Shown piece after piece: positions 35,041 to 42,915 of a stretch of DNA of 64,000 bases. Location: NCBI GenBank assembly GCA_028289375.1, contig JANQQK010000080.1, positions 1 to 64,000 on the forward strand, in the 5' to 3' direction. The position numbers and the translations under genes are program-made. Every line of letters starts with the position of its first letter. Position 1 is the first letter of the stretch. The notes under the pieces are model-generated. The model did not search any database. It was given only the letters and a program-made list of their open reading frames with translations, and was not told the origin of the DNA. The DNA comes from Phycisphaerae bacterium (GTDB taxonomy: Bacteria; Planctomycetota; Phycisphaerae; UBA1845).

Positions 35041-35823
35041 ATGGACTTTACCCTTCTTGACGGCCTGATGCCCAAGGACATTTCGACGCATGGCTATCAG
35101 ATTGATCGCCTGCTCGAGTATCTGCACTGGTTCATGCTGCTGATCTTCATTGGCTGGGCGATCTTTCTGACCTACACGCTGGTGAAGTTCCGAGCCCGCC
35201 AGGGTCACAAAGCCAGCTACGACGAGATCAAGGCGAAACCGTCGAAGTACGCGGAGATCTTCGTGGTCGCGTTTGAGCTGGTGCTGCTGGTGGGTCTGGC
35301 GGTGCCAACGTTCGCGTACGTGCGAACCGATTTCCCGGGCAAGGACAAGAACCCGGTTGAGATCCGGGTGGTGGCAGAGCAATTCCAGTGGAACATGCAC
35401 TATCCCGGCGAGGACGGCGTGTTCGGCAAGACGCGTCCGGATCTGGTTGCGTCCGACAACCTGGTTGGACTGGACCTGAGTGACCCAGCGGCGGGAGACG
35501 ACTTCGTGGTGCCGACGATGCACGTGCCGGTGGATCGGCCTGTGGTGCTGCAGCTGTCGTCGAAGGATGTAATTCACAGCTTCTTCATTCCGGTGATGCG
35601 GGTGAAGCAGGATGTCATACCGGGTATGTCGATCCCGATGTGGTTTGAAGCCACCGAGACGGGCGAGTATCAGATTGCCTGCGCCCAGTTGTGCGGGAAC
35701 AACCACTTCCGCATGTCGGCCCAGTTCTACGTCGACACGGAGAAGGACTACGCGGCGTTCCTCGCTGAGAACGCACCTGGTGGGGATGACGAAGAGGAAG
35801 AAGAAGAGGAAGAGGACGAATAG
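35041..35823 (+). CDS. coxB: Cytochrome c oxidase subunit II
   Basis: The 260-residue protein has two membrane helices (about residues 28-48 and 72-92) and a periplasmic cupredoxin domain with CuA ligands His179, Cys214, Cys218, His222 and Met225 in VIHSFF and ACAQLCGNNHFRM. The usual Glu between the two Cys is Gln here (CAQLC). No cytochrome c domain is fused. There is no obvious signal peptide. The C-terminus is a run of acidic residues (GGDDEEEEE...), which may guide a basic electron donor. It starts the oxidase operon and is 12 bp before ctaD. Confidence 0.95.
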   Translation: MDFTLLDGLMPKDISTHGYQIDRLLEYLHWFMLLIFIGWAIFLTYTLVKFRARQGHKASYDEIKAKPSKYAEIFVVAFELVLLVGLAVPTFAYVRTDFPGKDKNPVEIRVVAEQFQWNMHYPGEDGVFGKTRPDLVASDNLVGLDLSDPAAGDDFVVPTMHVPVDRPVVLQLSSKDVIHSFFIPVMRVKQDVIPGMSIPMWFEATETGEYQIACAQLCGNNHFRMSAQFYVDTEKDYAAFLAENAPGGDDEEEEEEEEDE

Positions 35824-35835
35824 GAACACTGACTG

Positions 35836-37566
35836 ATGAGTGATCACGAACATCACGATCCCGGCTTCATTCGCAAGTACGTTTTCTCGGTGGACCACAA
35901 GGTCATCGGGATTCAATACACGGTCACATCGCTGCTCTTTCTGCTCTTCGGCTTTGGGCTGATGATGATCATGCGTGCCCAACTTGCCTACCCACAGGGG
36001 GACTTCTCGTTCCTCGAGCGGATCTTCGGTGAGGCGGGTTTCGTGGGCGGTGCGATGCTGCCGGAGTTCTACAACCAGCTTGGGGCGATGCATGGAACGA
36101 TCATGGTGTTCCTTGGCGTCGTGCCGTTGGCGGTGGGCGGATTCGGCAACTACGTGATGCCGCTTCAGATCGGCGCGCCGGACATGGCGTTTCCAAAGCT
36201 CAACATGGCCAGCTACTGGGTCTACCTTCCCGGTGGCTTGATCATGCTCAGCAGCTTTTTCGTTGAGGGTGGTGCGGCTCAGTATGGTTGGACCGCATAC
36301 CCGCCGTTGGCGAACACGCAGCCTGAGTACCTCGGCCAGACGCTGTGGCTGGTCGGCATGGTCTTTCTGATCACGTCGTCGCTGCTGGGATCGGTGAATT
36401 TCATCGTGACGATTGTTCAGCTTCGCGTGAAGGGGCTGTCGTTCTTCCGTCTGCCGTTCTTCGTGTGGGCACAGTTCATCACGTCGTTCTTGCTGTTGCT
36501 CGCGTTTCCGCCGCTTGAGGCTGCGGGCGTGATGCAGTTGATGGACCGCGTGGCGGGGACGAGCTTCTTCATGCCGGACGGTCTGGTGATCGGTGGTCGA
36601 CCTGCCAACGTGGCGGGTGGTGGTAACCCACTGCTGTGGCAGCACCTGTTCTGGTTCCTGGCTCACCCGGAGGTCTACGTGCTGATCCTGCCGGCGTTGG
36701 GCATCGTGGGCGAAGTGATCGCGAACAACACGCGCAAGCCGCTTTGGGGTTACCGCTCGCTGGTCTACTCGGTGATTTTCCTTGGCTTCATGTCGTTCAT
36801 CGTTTGGGCGCACCACATGTTCATGACGGGCATGGGTCAGACGCTGAGCATCTTCTTCCAAACGACGACGATGATCATTTCGATTCCGTCGGTGATCATT
36901 CTGACGGCGTTGATCTTGAGTCTGTGGGGCGGGTCGATCCGCTTCAACGTGCCGATGCTGTTTGCCCTGTCGTTCCTGCCGATGTTCGGCATTGGTGGAC
37001 TGACGGGTCTGCCGCTTGGTTTGGCGGCGTCGGACATTCAGTTGCACGACACCTACTACGTGATTGGTCACTTCCACTTCGTGGTGGCACCGGGCACGCT
37101 GATGGCGCTCTTTGCCGGGATCTACTATTGGTACCCGAAGGCGACTGGTCGCATGATGAACGAGATGCTGGGCAAGCTGCACTGGATCGGGACGCTGGTC
37201 TTTTTGAACGGCGTGTTCATTCCGATGTTCGTGCAGGGTTTGGCCGGCGTGTCGCGACGTCTGTATGACCAGACGTGGTACGAACACGGGAAAGAGGTTC
37301 AGAACTGGACCGTTGCGTCGTCGTGGTCGGCGTGGTTGCTCGGGATTGCCCAGATTCCGTTCATTCTCAACTTCTTCCTGAGCCTTCGGGCGGGCAAGAA
37401 GGTTGGCGAGAATCCGTGGCACGCGACGACGCTCGAGTGGGCAGCGCCATCACCTCCGCCGCACGGCAATTTCACGAGCGAGCCGGTGGTGTATCGCGGT
37501 CCGTACGAGTACAGTGTCCCCGGTGATTCGGAAGACTACAGCCCCCAATTCGTTCAAAAGGCATAG
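35836..37566 (+). CDS. ctaD: Cytochrome c oxidase subunit I
   Basis: The 576-residue haem-copper subunit has twelve expected membrane helices. It holds the low-spin haem ligand His in GAMHGTIMVFL, the CuB-region HPEVYVLILP (His and cross-linked Tyr), the WAHHMFMTG pair, and YYVIGHFHFVV with the two haem His. The His-Pro-Glu-Val-Tyr form marks an A-type oxidase. It reduces O2 to water and pumps protons with subunits II and III encoded on both sides. It is separated from coxB by 12 bp and from ctaE by 24 bp, so they are cotranscribed. Confidence 0.97.
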   Translation: MSDHEHHDPGFIRKYVFSVDHKVIGIQYTVTSLLFLLFGFGLMMIMRAQLAYPQGDFSFLERIFGEAGFVGGAMLPEFYNQLGAMHGTIMVFLGVVPLAVGGFGNYVMPLQIGAPDMAFPKLNMASYWVYLPGGLIMLSSFFVEGGAAQYGWTAYPPLANTQPEYLGQTLWLVGMVFLITSSLLGSVNFIVTIVQLRVKGLSFFRLPFFVWAQFITSFLLLLAFPPLEAAGVMQLMDRVAGTSFFMPDGLVIGGRPANVAGGGNPLLWQHLFWFLAHPEVYVLILPALGIVGEVIANNTRKPLWGYRSLVYSVIFLGFMSFIVWAHHMFMTGMGQTLSIFFQTTTMIISIPSVIILTALILSLWGGSIRFNVPMLFALSFLPMFGIGGLTGLPLGLAASDIQLHDTYYVIGHFHFVVAPGTLMALFAGIYYWYPKATGRMMNEMLGKLHWIGTLVFLNGVFIPMFVQGLAGVSRRLYDQTWYEHGKEVQNWTVASSWSAWLLGIAQIPFILNFFLSLRAGKKVGENPWHATTLEWAAPSPPPHGNFTSEPVVYRGPYEYSVPGDSEDYSPQFVQKA

Positions 37567-37590
37567 GACAGCCCAAAGGAGACCGACAGC

Positions 37591-38448
37591 GTGTCTGCCC
37601 CTGTGATTCGGTACATCGACGAGCCGCACCCGGTAACGGGCGTGACGAACGGCAAGTTCGGGTTGTGGCTCTTCCTGGCGTCGGAGGTGATGCTCTTTGG
37701 AGCACTCTTCTCCTCGTACATTCTTCTGCGTGTTGGCGCGAAGTCTTGGCCTGATGGGTGGGAAAGACTCAACGTGCCGCTCGCCACGGCGAATACCGTC
37801 GTGCTGATCACGTCGAGTGTGACGATGGTGATGGCGTGGGTTGGCTGCAAGCTAAACGATCTCGGCAAATTCCGCTTCTACATGGGAATCACGGTGGCGT
37901 TGTCGTTCGTGTTCCTGGTCATCAAGACGATTGAGTACAAGCCGAAATTCGAGCACTACCAGGTCTATTTCTACGACGGCGCGACCATCCCCGGATACGA
38001 GGAGCTGACCACGATTACAGGCCATCTCGAGGAAGACGATTTCGAGAAGGACTACATCGTCTTTGCTCCGGATAAGAAGCAGCCCAGCCAGACACTGCCT
38101 GACGCGGAGGGACACGGCGATCATGACCACGCCGAGGGCGACCACGATGATCACGGGCATGGCCACTATGCCGATCCGATCCAGATCAACCGTTACGACA
38201 TCAAGCGGCTGACGAATTTCGGGCCGGCCCACAGCAATTTCTACGCGATCTACTTCACGATGACGGGCCTGCACGGGTTGCACGTGATCGGTGGGATCGT
38301 CGTGAACCTGTATTTCCTGTTGTTTGGGGCGGGCATGTTCCGATCGAATATTGCTCAGTTCTCGAACCGCATCGAGTGTGCCGGGTTGTATTGGCACTTT
38401 GTCGATCTGGTCTGGATCTTCCTCTTCCCGTCGATTTATCTGCTGTAG
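37591..38448 (+). CDS. ctaE: Cytochrome c oxidase subunit III with His/Asp-rich insert
   Basis: The 285-residue protein has the subunit III pattern of membrane helices with FGLWLFLASEVMLFGALFSSYI at the start and FTMTGLHGLHVIGGIV and CAGLYWHFVDLVWIFLFP at the end. In the loop at about residues 168-196 is an unusual His/Asp/Gly-rich stretch (GHGDHDHAEGDHDDHGHGH) that could bind metal. The start is GTG at 37591 with AAAGGAG upstream. It follows ctaD by 24 bp. Confidence 0.93.
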   Translation: MSAPVIRYIDEPHPVTGVTNGKFGLWLFLASEVMLFGALFSSYILLRVGAKSWPDGWERLNVPLATANTVVLITSSVTMVMAWVGCKLNDLGKFRFYMGITVALSFVFLVIKTIEYKPKFEHYQVYFYDGATIPGYEELTTITGHLEEDDFEKDYIVFAPDKKQPSQTLPDAEGHGDHDHAEGDHDDHGHGHYADPIQINRYDIKRLTNFGPAHSNFYAIYFTMTGLHGLHVIGGIVVNLYFLLFGAGMFRSNIAQFSNRIECAGLYWHFVDLVWIFLFPSIYLL

Positions 38449-38461
38449 GAGCTTGGTAAGA

Positions 38462-38776
38462 ATGGGTGGCCACACCGTAGAGGAAATCAAAAAGGAAGTA
38501 CGGGTGTACATCACCGTCTTCGTCTCGCTGCTGGTTCTGTCGATCGCGACGGTACTCGTCAGTAAGCTTGACGTGTCCATGACGGTGGCGGTGATCATCG
38601 GCATGGCGATCGCGTCTCTGAAGGGGACGTTGGTGGCGTGCTACTTTATGCACCTGATCTCTGAGAAGAAGGCGATCTACGCCGTGCTGATCATTACGGT
38701 GTTGTTCTTCGCCGTGTTGATGGCGTTGCCTTTGATGGATTACCAGTCCAACGAAGCGTTCACCGGCAGGGCGTAA
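38462..38776 (+). CDS. ctaF: Cytochrome c oxidase subunit IV, prokaryotic type
   Basis: The 104-residue protein has three membrane segments and the prokaryotic COX4 signature KGTLVACYFMHLISEKK. The ATG at 38462 (MGGHTVEEIKKEVRVYI), 13 bp after ctaE, gives the family N-terminus; the upstream frame overlaps ctaE and is not used. The subunit is small and non-catalytic and stabilises the oxidase. Confidence 0.9.
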   Translation: MGGHTVEEIKKEVRVYITVFVSLLVLSIATVLVSKLDVSMTVAVIIGMAIASLKGTLVACYFMHLISEKKAIYAVLIITVLFFAVLMALPLMDYQSNEAFTGRA

Positions 38777-38847
38777 GTCGGGCGACTATAATCGGTTGGC
38801 GTGTGACAACGTCCGTCGAAGGTCCGATTTGAAAGCGGGGCAAGACC

Positions 38848-39054
38848 ATGTCGCTCAAGAAGTTTCACATCATATTCGTGTCGTCCTGCATCGGGCTGTC
38901 GCTGCTGATGGGCGGCTGGGGGATCTTCCGATACCTGAGACAGGCGGATACCGGAGCGTTGACGCTCGGGATCGGTTCGTTCGTCGGCGGGGGACTGCTG
39001 CTGGTATACGGCAACTGGTTCCTGCGCAAGCTCCAGCGCGAGGCGATTGAGTAA
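38848..39054 (+). CDS. Small two-helix membrane protein in the oxidase operon
   Basis: The 68-residue protein has two hydrophobic segments (FHIIFVSSCIGLSLLMGGW and GIGSFVGGGLLLVYGNWFL) joined by a short polar turn. The position, 71 bp after ctaF and 2 bp before the next gene, implies a role in oxidase assembly or stability. A perfect TATAAT hexamer lies at 38787-38792 just upstream, but no fitting -35 was found. I do not recognise a named family. Confidence 0.65.
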   Translation: MSLKKFHIIFVSSCIGLSLLMGGWGIFRYLRQADTGALTLGIGSFVGGGLLLVYGNWFLRKLQREAIE

Positions 39055-39056
39055 CC

Positions 39057-39323
39057 ATGAAACGCACTTCAATTCAAACGGCGTTGGCTGCGGTCGTTGT
39101 GCTCGGTGGATGGGCCGAGTCCGCATTGGCGTGTTCGACCTGCTTCGGTGACCCGGATTCTGATCTGGTGATCGGGGCGAAGGCGGGTGTTGCGGTGATG
39201 GCCGTCGTTGCTTACAGCGTGCTTGGGACCGTTGCGTGGATTGGCCGAGGGTGGTACATCCGCGCGAAAGCGTTGCAGAGCGAGCAGCTCTCCGATGATC
39301 AAAGCGATTCCCGGCGGGATTAA
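39057..39323 (+). CDS. Small secreted or membrane protein with CSTCFGDP motif
   Basis: The 88-residue product has a signal peptide ending in ESALA, immediately followed by CSTCFGDPDS, and one membrane segment (VAVMAVVAYSVLGTVAWIGRGW). The mature protein would thus start with a CxxC pair at the membrane surface. Similar small proteins with CxxCFGDP occur in oxidase operons of planctomycetes and verrucomicrobia, as far as I recall, with no known function. A role in metal delivery or thiol chemistry at the oxidase is an inference. It is the last gene of the operon and its stop overlaps that of ctaB in the shared TTAA. Confidence 0.7.
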   Translation: MKRTSIQTALAAVVVLGGWAESALACSTCFGDPDSDLVIGAKAGVAVMAVVAYSVLGTVAWIGRGWYIRAKALQSEQLSDDQSDSRRD

Positions 39324-40228
39324 CCCGTCGCTTTGTCCACGATCAACATCACAAAGACAAGCGTGAGATAGGTCAACGATGCCCACAGGTGCTGGCGTGC
39401 GCTGTTGTGTGTGCGCAGGCGGGCCATTTCGAGACCGTAGGCGAGGAACGCGCATCCAAGCAGCAACGCGATCGAGTAGTAGATCATTCCGACCATGCCG
39501 AAGTATGTTGGCAACAGCGTGACGGGAACGAGCAGGATGCTGAAGCCCACGACCTCATAGATGAACCGCTTGCCGGTTGGCTGCACGACGGGCAGCACTT
39601 TGAACCCAGCCCGAGCGTAGTCGTCGCGGTAGATCCACGCGATGGCGTGGAAGTGGGGCAGTTGCCAGAAGAACACAATGGCGAACAACAACCACGCGCC
39701 CAGGCCAAGATCGTTGGTGGCGGCAGACCAGCCGATGACTGTCGGCAGTGCGCCAGGAACCGCCCCGATGAGCACAGCCAGTGGGCTGACACGCTTCATC
39801 GGCGTGTAGGCGAGCGTGTAGGAGATCAAGGCGGTCAGTGCGACACCTGCGGCGACGACATTGTTGGCGAGCGCGAGAATCAGAAGACCTGTGATCGCAA
39901 GCGCAAATGCGAACAGCAGCGCCGGCGCGGGCGACATTCGCCCGGCCGCCAAAGGTCTCTGGGCGGTGCGGTCCATAAGGGCGTCGTGGCGACGCTCGAT
40001 CACCTGATTGATGGCATTGCCGGACGCAACGACCAGCGTGGTGCCCAGCATCATGGTGAACAACTGCGTCACCGCTGCCGAATTGAGCACACCGTCGACG
40101 CCAAGGTAGAACCCGACAGCGGACGACAAGACAACAAGGGAAGCCACGCGCAGTTTGGCCAGCGCGACAAAGTCACGCGTCGCGGCGACGGGCGTCGATG
40201 CGTTGGCAGTGTCTACGACGGTACTCAT
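39320..40228 (-). CDS. ctaB: Protohaem IX farnesyltransferase (haem O synthase)
   Basis: The 302-residue UbiA-family enzyme adds a farnesyl group to haem B to make haem O. It has about nine membrane segments, the first Asp-rich motif region NQVIERRHDALMDRTAQRPLAAGR, and the second loop WIYRDDYARAGFKVLPVV. The ATG at 40228 overlaps the ctaA stop as ATGA, so the two are translationally coupled. The longer upstream frame lies inside ctaA and is not used. The product feeds the haem A synthase encoded just before. Confidence 0.94.
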   Translation of the reverse strand: MSTVVDTANASTPVAATRDFVALAKLRVASLVVLSSAVGFYLGVDGVLNSAAVTQLFTMMLGTTLVVASGNAINQVIERRHDALMDRTAQRPLAAGRMSPAPALLFAFALAITGLLILALANNVVAAGVALTALISYTLAYTPMKRVSPLAVLIGAVPGALPTVIGWSAATNDLGLGAWLLFAIVFFWQLPHFHAIAWIYRDDYARAGFKVLPVVQPTGKRFIYEVVGFSILLVPVTLLPTYFGMVGMIYYSIALLLGCAFLAYGLEMARLRTHNSARQHLWASLTYLTLVFVMLIVDKATG

Positions 40229-41169
40229 GCGGCGGTTGCTCCTTCGATCCCAACAGACGACGCTGCGGGAGACTTGGCTGGCTCGCGGAAGATGGAAACC
40301 ACCAAGCCTACCGACAGCCCGAGAATGCCCGAGCCGATGACCACATGCAGCGAGGGCACGAACCATTCGACGAACGTCGCGTTGCGGGCCGCATCATACT
40401 CGAGAATCGACACGTACGCAGCCACGCCAAGCATCAGCTGGAGCATCAGGAATCCGCCAAGCCATTTGGTAAGCCGCAGATGCAGCGGCCGCTCGTGATA
40501 TTGACCGCTGATCCACAGGACCATGCCGCTGATGACGAGCGTGGCCAGACAAGCGCCGATCACGTGGTAGGCGAGACTGTGGCCAAAATGGCGGTAAATC
40601 GCCCCAGCGATGATCTGGCCATAGACTGTCGCGGCTGAGATCACGCTGAATCTACGCAGGCCCGGCGAGAAACCCTGCGGTCCGGGATTCGACTGCCAGA
40701 TGCGGGAGGTCAGCATGACCATCAGCACGGTGCTCGAAAAGAACAAATGCGCGAAACAGCCATGAATGACAGCGAGGTTGATCGAGTCGTTCAGAACGCG
40801 ATAACCGCCCATGACGCCCTGTGCGATAACACCGGCGAGCATCGCCCAGCCAAGGACCCTGACGGCGGTTCGGTTGTCGCGGACTTGCGTGAGCAGTGCG
40901 AGGGCGATCATGACGACGCCGACGAACGCGCCGAGCAGGCGGTGGCTGTGTTCGAAGAAGATGTCCTCGCCGTTGACCCAGTGTCGCGGGTGATACGTGA
41001 TCATGTTCTCACCGTTGGTCGTCGGCCAATCGAGGACGGCCATGCCGGCATCGTTGCTGGTGACCGAACCGCCGACGAAGACGAGGCTGGCGGTGAGGCA
41101 CATCATCGCAATGGCGAGGCGGTGTCTGAGTCTGTCGTGGGGCACGGTGCTGAGTGTGTTGTCGTTCAT
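40225..41169 (-). CDS. ctaA: Haem A synthase (COX15/CtaA)
   Basis: The 314-residue membrane protein has eight predicted helices in two four-helix halves. Haem-ligand His residues are in FFEHSHRLLGAFVG and VIHGCFAHLFFS for the first half and YRHFGHSLAYHVIG and SLHVVIGSGIL for the second. The motif DWPTTNGEN is typical of the family. It oxidises haem O to haem A for the oxidase encoded nearby. The start ATG 41169 is used. It lies 88 bp after the cupredoxin-like gene and overlaps ctaB by four bases. Confidence 0.93.
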   Translation of the reverse strand: MNDNTLSTVPHDRLRHRLAIAMMCLTASLVFVGGSVTSNDAGMAVLDWPTTNGENMITYHPRHWVNGEDIFFEHSHRLLGAFVGVVMIALALLTQVRDNRTAVRVLGWAMLAGVIAQGVMGGYRVLNDSINLAVIHGCFAHLFFSSTVLMVMLTSRIWQSNPGPQGFSPGLRRFSVISAATVYGQIIAGAIYRHFGHSLAYHVIGACLATLVISGMVLWISGQYHERPLHLRLTKWLGGFLMLQLMLGVAAYVSILEYDAARNATFVEWFVPSLHVVIGSGILGLSVGLVVSIFREPAKSPAASSVGIEGATAA

Positions 41170-41257
41170 GGTTCTATCACGGAATTGTAACGCAACTGCG
41201 TCAGGATGACGACGGGGCGAGGGTACTGCGGACCTTCGGGCAGCCACCGCATCGGGC

Positions 41258-42046
41258 CTATTCGGTCACCTGTTCTCGGGCGAACTGGGCATCCGTTCTG
41301 ATCGGCGGATGGTACTTCGGATCGGTCCAGCCATCGCGCGACAGGTACAGCGTCAGAGGCGTTGCTGTGACCGCTGAGGTCCGCACGAGGAATCGCCGCT
41401 CCCCATATTCCTCATGCCAGATCCGCAGCCAGTGCTTTCCGGGCGGGAGATTCACGATCTCGAACATGCCCAAATCGTCCGAAACGGCGAAGAATGGATG
41501 ATCGAAGGCGTGGCACCAGGTGCGTTCCCATGGATGTATGACGCATTTGAGTTGGACTTCTGTTCGCTGCTCCTTGAATTTGAAGTCATCGGACGGGCGA
41601 CGCGTCGGCAGCGGACGCTTCGCGGCGATGCAGCCGGGTGGACGTCGCACCTCGAAGTCGTGCAGGATCGGGTCATCGTACCTGACGGTGACGGTTTGGC
41701 CGGTGCGGACGGCGATGACGTGCTGATCGGGCCAGCATCCCTTGATGCGAACGTTGACCGGGTCTTTGGGAACCGGGAATTGACCGCTGGGCGGATTCTC
41801 GATGTACAGCAGCACGTTCTTCACGGTGCCGTTGGCGTTGATCACGACCGTTTCGCGTTTCGGTGGTTGGCCGTCGCGCAGTTCGAGACATTCCCTGTCC
41901 ATCCGCACTTTCCGGGGGCGGAGGGGATCATCGTCCCAGACGACTTGGCCTCGGATGGATGTGTTCTCGCTGAAGGCGGGCTGGGCGCAAAAAGAAATCG
42001 CCGCCACGAGGGCGACGATTTTGATTGATCTGATTTGTTGACACAT
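41258..42046 (-). CDS. Secreted cupredoxin-like protein (copy 2, Met ligand lost)
   Basis: The 262-residue product has a signal peptide ending CAQPAFS and a body clearly related to the previous gene in transcription order: RGQVVWDDDPLRP, NGTVKNVLLYIENPP, DPILHDFEV, then LKCVIHPWERTWCHAFDHPFFAVSDD and a carboxypeptidase-regulatory-like C-terminal sheet ending LYLSRDGW. The likely copper ligands are His in LHDFEV and Cys/His in CVIHPW; the Met of the paralogue (HPWM) is Glu here. It may be a modified electron-transfer or structural partner. It follows the paralogue by 31 bp. Confidence 0.7.
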   Translation of the reverse strand: MCQQIRSIKIVALVAAISFCAQPAFSENTSIRGQVVWDDDPLRPRKVRMDRECLELRDGQPPKRETVVINANGTVKNVLLYIENPPSGQFPVPKDPVNVRIKGCWPDQHVIAVRTGQTVTVRYDDPILHDFEVRRPPGCIAAKRPLPTRRPSDDFKFKEQRTEVQLKCVIHPWERTWCHAFDHPFFAVSDDLGMFEIVNLPPGKHWLRIWHEEYGERRFLVRTSAVTATPLTLYLSRDGWTDPKYHPPIRTDAQFAREQVTE

Positions 42047-42077
42047 GGGTCGGCCGCGTGCCGCGGGCGGGCGGGTG

Positions 42078-42824
42078 TTACTTCCAGCCGTCGCGCGAGA
42101 GTGTCAGGCCGTCCACTTCCTTCGTTTCGTCCTGGGCGACAGTGACCTCGAATTCCTTCTCGGGATGCTTCTCGTGCCAGGCCACCACGGTATACGTCCC
42201 TGCGGGCAAGCCGGTGATCTCAAACATACCGTCGTCACCGGTGGTATCGAAGAACGGGTGATCCATCACGTGGCACCATGCGGACATCCACGGGTGGACG
42301 TCGCACTTGAACTTGATGGCCAACTCCGCCCTCTTGAACTTCTCGGTGAAAGTCAGATTCTGACGCGGCTGCGACTTGTTGAACTCCTTGTTACGGCGGA
42401 GTCGCGGGTCGGGCAGCGCGTGAATGTTGTGGGCAACCGGGTCGCTGTTCTTGACGAGAATCTCCTGATTCTCCATCACGCCGAAGACGTGCGGGACGTA
42501 CTTGCAGCCGATCTGATCGAGCACGACCGGCTCGGACGGTGTCGTATAGTCCTGCTTGGGCGCGTTCTTGACATACAAGAACACGTTCTGAACGGTGCCG
42601 TTCTTGTTCGTCACAGTCTTTTCGGAACGTGGCACCTTGTTGCCCGCCTTGTCGTGAATGCCCTTGCATTCGGGATTCATCTTGTAGCGCTTGCCCTTGA
42701 AGGGCTTGCCGTCCCAGGCAATCTTGCCCTTGATGGTGGCGCCGTCGGCGAAGGCCGTCGAAACGAACCCACCGGCTGCAATGGCGAAAATGGCGGTCAA
42801 AGCTGCGATGCGTGTCCTTGTCAT
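42078..42824 (-). CDS. Secreted cupredoxin-like protein (copy 1)
   Basis: The 248-residue product has a signal peptide ending STAFA and a two-part body. The first half has KIAWDGKPFKGKRY and VQNVFLYVKNAP; the second has VAHNIHALPD and FKCDVHPWMSAWCHVMDHPFF, which give a plausible type 1 copper site (His, Cys, His, Met). A carboxypeptidase-regulatory-like sheet (DGMFEITGLPAGTYTVVAWHE) follows. The AGGAG 8 bases before ATG 42824 is good. It sits 91 bp after the octahaem cytochrome gene, so a role as mobile or docked electron carrier between the bc complex and the oxidase is reasonable but unproven. Confidence 0.72.
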   Translation of the reverse strand: MTRTRIAALTAIFAIAAGGFVSTAFADGATIKGKIAWDGKPFKGKRYKMNPECKGIHDKAGNKVPRSEKTVTNKNGTVQNVFLYVKNAPKQDYTTPSEPVVLDQIGCKYVPHVFGVMENQEILVKNSDPVAHNIHALPDPRLRRNKEFNKSQPRQNLTFTEKFKRAELAIKFKCDVHPWMSAWCHVMDHPFFDTTGDDGMFEITGLPAGTYTVVAWHEKHPEKEFEVTVAQDETKEVDGLTLSRDGWK

Positions 42825-42915
42825 GACTTTTCTCCTGATGCAGATGCGAAATCGGGCTTACCTGTGAATACGCCGATGTTGAACGAATCGGCAGCCTCAC
42901 CAGTTACCCTACATT

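Noticed and set aside
34972-37422. Long minus-strand open frame of 816 codons opposite the oxidase genes
   Set aside because: It is rich in His, Arg and Gln without any fold-like pattern and lies antisense to clear coxB and ctaD. It is a GC-skew shadow.
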